A program made the translations under genes and the position numbers. This document shows, one piece after another, positions 5,520 to 7,389 of a DNA stretch of 7,389 nt; position 1 is the stretch's first letter, and every line of letters starts with the position of its first letter. The stretch covers positions 1 to 7,389 of the forward strand of contig JAKQQP010000028.1 of NCBI GenBank assembly GCA_029564115.1, in the 5' to 3' direction. The DNA comes from Candidatus Rifleibacteriota bacterium. GTDB lineage: Bacteria > Riflebacteria > Ozemobacteria > Ozemobacterales > Ozemobacteraceae. Below the pieces are notes generated by a model that was not told the origin of the DNA, searched no databases, and saw only the letters and a list, made by a program, of their open reading frames with translations.

Positions 5520-6464
5520 ATGGCGAAGAAACTTGTGATTGTCGGGTCTGGCCCATCCGGTCTTACGGCGGCAATTTATGCCGCCAGAGCTGATTTGCAG
5601 CCATTAGTCATCGAGGGTTTTATGAAGGGCGGGCAGCCCGGCGGGCAGTTGATGACTACCACCGAAGTCGAAAATTTTCCTGGTTTCCCTGAAGGCGTAG
5701 ATGGCCCTGAGCTGATCAGCCGCATGAAAAAACAGGCTGAACGTTTTGGCACCGAATTTATCATGGAAGACATCGAATCGGTAGACTTTTCAAGCCGACC
5801 TTTTACCCTTAAAACTGGCAGTAAGACGATTACCGCACATTCAGTGATCGTTTCGACCGGTGCCAGCGCCATGATTCTTGATTTGCCGAGCGTAAAGAAG
5901 TTCTGGGGAAAGGGCGTTTCTGCCTGCGCGACCTGCGACGGCGCTCTGCCGATATTCCGCAATCAGGTCATCGGGGTTATCGGTGGCGGCGATTCTGCTA
6001 TCGAAGAGGCTGTCTTTTTGACCAGATTCGCATCTAAAGTATTGCTGATACATCGCCGCGATGAATTTCGAGCCAGTAAGGCCATGCAGAAGCGGGCTTT
6101 TGACAACCCCAAAATTCAGATCGTTTTTGATTCAGTTCTTGAAGAAGTTTATGGCACACAATTTGTCGAAGGTCTTAAACTCAAGAATGTAAAAACCGGT
6201 GAAATCAGCGACTATCAGTGCAAGGGCCTGTTCATGGCCATCGGCCACACCCCGAACACCGGTTTTCTCAACGGGGCATTGGAACTGGACCAGAAGGGCT
6301 ACATCAAGGTCAAAGTGCCATCTTCTGCGACAAATATTGCAGGTGTTTTCGCCTGTGGCGACGTCACGGATCCGCATTACCGCCAGGCCATCAGCGCCGC
6401 TGGAACAGGATGCGTGGCAGCTCTCGACGCTGAGCGCTGGTTGCTTGCCAACGATCTCGGCTGA
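5520..6464 (+). CDS. trxB: Thioredoxin reductase (NADPH), FAD-dependent
   Basis: This 314-residue enzyme uses NADPH and FAD to reduce the disulfide of thioredoxin in the cytoplasm, supplying electrons for ribonucleotide reductase, peroxiredoxins and repair of oxidised proteins. The length matches bacterial low-molecular-weight TrxB. The FAD-binding loop GSGPSG is at 9-14, followed by GGQPGGQL (37-44) and TTTEVENFPGFPEGVDGPEL (46-65). The redox pair is C136-A-T-C139-D. The NADPH domain has GGGDSA (155-160) and HRRDEFRA (178-185), whose two arginines bind the 2'-phosphate and indicate NADPH rather than NADH. The C-terminal FAD motif is GVFACGDVTD (275-284) with YRQAISAAGTGC (287-298). No thioredoxin gene is adjacent. 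It is a single-gene transcript with its own promoter and terminator, divergent from the beta-lactamase-fold gene. Identification is secure; ferredoxin-type reductases differ at the redox and nucleotide motifs. Confidence 0.96.
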   Translation: MAKKLVIVGSGPSGLTAAIYAARADLQPLVIEGFMKGGQPGGQLMTTTEVENFPGFPEGVDGPELISRMKKQAERFGTEFIMEDIESVDFSSRPFTLKTGSKTITAHSVIVSTGASAMILDLPSVKKFWGKGVSACATCDGALPIFRNQVIGVIGGGDSAIEEAVFLTRFASKVLLIHRRDEFRASKAMQKRAFDNPKIQIVFDSVLEEVYGTQFVEGLKLKNVKTGEISDYQCKGLFMAIGHTPNTGFLNGALELDQKGYIKVKVPSSATNIAGVFACGDVTDPHYRQAISAAGTGCVAALDAERWLLANDLG

Positions 6465-6478
6465 CAGACGATAAATCA

Positions 6479-6524
6479 CCGATAAAAAAGGCTCTGAAAC
6501 TTTGTTCAGAGCCTTTTTTATCGG
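6479..6524. terminator. Bidirectional terminator between trxB and the small membrane-protein gene
   Basis: CCGATAAAAAAGGCTCTGAA (6479-6498) is perfectly complementary to TTCAGAGCCTTTTTTATCGG (6505-6524), with a 6-nt loop ACTTTG. The 20-bp stem has a GC-rich core (GGCTCTG) with A6 and T6 runs on either side. It can therefore work on both strands, ending trxB from the left and the convergent small gene from the right. It begins 14 nt after the trxB stop. Confidence 0.92.
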
Positions 6525-6548
6525 CAGATGCAAAGTTAAAATGCCGTT

Positions 6549-6704
6549 TTAACAGTTTGAAGCCAGCCAGCCGCAGATTGTCAGCAGGGTAGTGCCATCG
6601 ATTAACTGCAGTAAAGGTGTTTTTAACATGCGGTTCAGCGCCAGAAACAGGGCAAAAACAGCGATTCCAACCGCCGTAAAAGCAAAAAACCACAACATCG
6701 ACAT
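6549..6704 (-). CDS. Small hydrophobic membrane protein (51 or 49 aa), unrecognised
   Basis: A short minus-strand frame runs from ATG at 6704, or a second ATG at 6698, to TAA at 6549. An AAGGAG ribosome site (6708-6713) lies 3 nt from the first ATG and 9 nt from the second; the second spacing is more usual, so the protein may be 49 residues. Residues about 4-24 form a clear transmembrane helix (LWFFAFTAVGIAVFALFLAL). After NRMLKTP, a second, shorter hydrophobic stretch (about 37-48, TTLLTICGWLAS) ends in SNC at the C-terminus. I do not recognise a family. Support comes from the strong ribosome site, the coherent membrane pattern and the terminator 25 nt past its stop. It is convergent with trxB and lies downstream of the TPR gene on the same strand, with a gap of about 100 nt. 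Confidence 0.65.
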   Translation of the reverse strand: MSMLWFFAFTAVGIAVFALFLALNRMLKTPLLQLIDGTTLLTICGWLASNC

Positions 6705-6707
6705 TTT

Positions 6708-6713
6708 CTCCTT
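6708..6713 (-). promoter_or_regulatory. Ribosome binding site of the small membrane-protein gene
   Basis: AAGGAG on the minus strand is the main evidence that the short frame after it is translated. A TATAAA (-10 like, 6725-6730) lies just upstream but has no good -35 partner, so the promoter remains unclear; the transcript may come from the TPR gene upstream. Confidence 0.55.
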
Positions 6714-6806
6714 TATGAAAACTTTTTATAGAAAGCTATTGTGTCGTTAAAGATGTTGCCAGAGGCTTTGATACTTGTGACCCAAGACAGTAAAACGTCA
6801 AAAAGC

Positions 6807-7389
6807 CTATTTCAGCGCATCCAGGCGCTTTTGTGCTAATGGCCATGCAGGCATTTCCTGTCTGGCTTTTTCATACCAGGCAATTGCCGCTTTTTTATTC
6901 TTGAGGACTTCGTGTAAAGCTGCCAGATTGAACATCATGAAAGGCCGTGTATAGCCCGGCTGCATCTGATCGATATAAAGTTCAAGGCCCTCCGTTTTTT
7001 GGGTGTCGATTGCCTGTAGAGTCTGCAGGTTGGCTTTGATAAGGCTTATTGCTATCTGAGCCGGAATCGAGAAGGTCTCATTGTTTTCTTTGTGCAGCGT
7101 CAATGGCTCATTACTGGTCTCGAGCTTTTTTATCAGCATGTTGCCCGCTGATTCTGCAGTTCTGAAATTGCCGGCAGCCAGAGCGCCGACAAAGGCTTTT
7201 AGCCCCTCTGCGGTCAGTCCTTTACCCATGCCTGCTTCCGGGTACCAGAGATACATCTGACGTTCTTTGAACTTGAATTCGGGCTTGAAGGCCATCTCTG
7301 GGGCTGTGGATATGGCGATATCCTCGCGAACGAGCAACGGCATCGATCTTCCGAAAGACAAAGGCTTGTCTATTGTCATGGCTTCGGCT
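6807..7389 (-). CDS. C-terminal part of a TPR-containing protein, 5' end outside window
   Basis: The frame is open from the right edge to TAG at 6807, about 193 residues. The first ATG in the window (7379) has no ribosome site in the visible upstream bases (AGCCGAAGCC), and the frame continues upstream of it, so the gene most likely starts outside. Counting from that Met, residues 147-180 fit a tetratricopeptide repeat (MMFNLAALHEVLKNKKAAIAWYEKARQEMPAW, with Ala, Tyr, Ala and Pro at the usual places), ending in AQKRLDALK. Residues 56-90 and 105-125 are helical and may be further, diverged repeats. Residues 15-50 (VREDIAIS, FKFKERQMYLWYPEAGMG) are less helical and not recognised. TPRs mediate protein-protein contacts; the role cannot be told from this fragment. 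No terminator is evident between this gene and the small gene downstream. Confidence 0.75.
   Translation of the reverse strand, partial: AEAMTIDKPLSFGRSMPLLVREDIAISTAPEMAFKPEFKFKERQMYLWYPEAGMGKGLTAEGLKAFVGALAAGNFRTAESAGNMLIKKLETSNEPLTLHKENNETFSIPAQIAISLIKANLQTLQAIDTQKTEGLELYIDQMQPGYTRPFMMFNLAALHEVLKNKKAAIAWYEKARQEMPAWPLAQKRLDALK

Noticed and set aside
6771..6801. A promoter for the small membrane-protein gene using TTGACG at 6796-6801.
   Set aside because: The -35 is good, but no acceptable -10 occurs at 16-19 nt; the best is AAGTAT at 19 nt, too weak to list.
6765..6807. A hairpin after the TPR gene (GGCTTTTTGA with TCAAAGCC).
   Set aside because: The stem needs bulged bases, the loop is long and no T-run follows on the minus strand.

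Overview
The window looks like ordinary chromosomal DNA from a bacterium of mid-range GC. Most genes have strong purine-rich ribosome binding sites, sigma-70-type promoters and factor-independent terminators. Several products carry Sec-type signal peptides, which suggests an outward-facing set of hydrolases, probably in a Gram-negative (diderm) cell. I cannot name the organism from sequence alone. The gene content and the intergenic repeat style would fit an uncultured environmental lineage, but that is a guess. There are no phage, insertion sequence, CRISPR, tRNA or rRNA signals.

Layout, left to right. (1) Positions 1-1970, minus strand: most of a secreted S9-family (prolyl oligopeptidase clan) serine peptidase, closest to the S9D glutamyl endopeptidase group. 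It runs off the left edge before its catalytic Ser/Asp/His. Its promoter and a striking inverted repeat lie at 1981-2025. (2) Positions 2026-2483: a gene-free stretch holding a tandem array of seven copies of a roughly 20-bp core, mostly separated by long polypyrimidine spacers, then a strong minus-strand terminator. (3) Positions 2484-3965, minus strand: a two-gene unit of a secreted C39-like cysteine peptidase with a coiled-coil N-terminus and a glycine-rich hydrophobic C-terminus, followed by a 60-residue two-helix membrane protein. Its promoter at 4008-4036 is near consensus and is flanked by a perfect 8-bp inverted repeat. (4) Positions 4098-5348, minus strand: a secreted serine hydrolase of the class A beta-lactamase fold with an extra N-terminal domain and no recognisable omega-loop glutamate. 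(5) A divergent promoter region at 5349-5519. (6) Positions 5520-6464, plus strand: trxB, thioredoxin reductase. (7) A very long shared hairpin terminator at 6479-6524. (8) A small membrane-protein gene, minus strand, at 6549-6704, missed by ordinary length cut-offs. (9) Positions 6807-7389, minus strand: the C-terminal part of a TPR-containing protein that enters from the right edge.

Apart from the C39-like/small-membrane-protein pair, the genes look like independent transcription units. Nothing shows that they form one pathway. The parts most worth a second look are the core-plus-polypyrimidine array, the C39-like peptidase unit with its possible operator, and the small membrane protein beside trxB.
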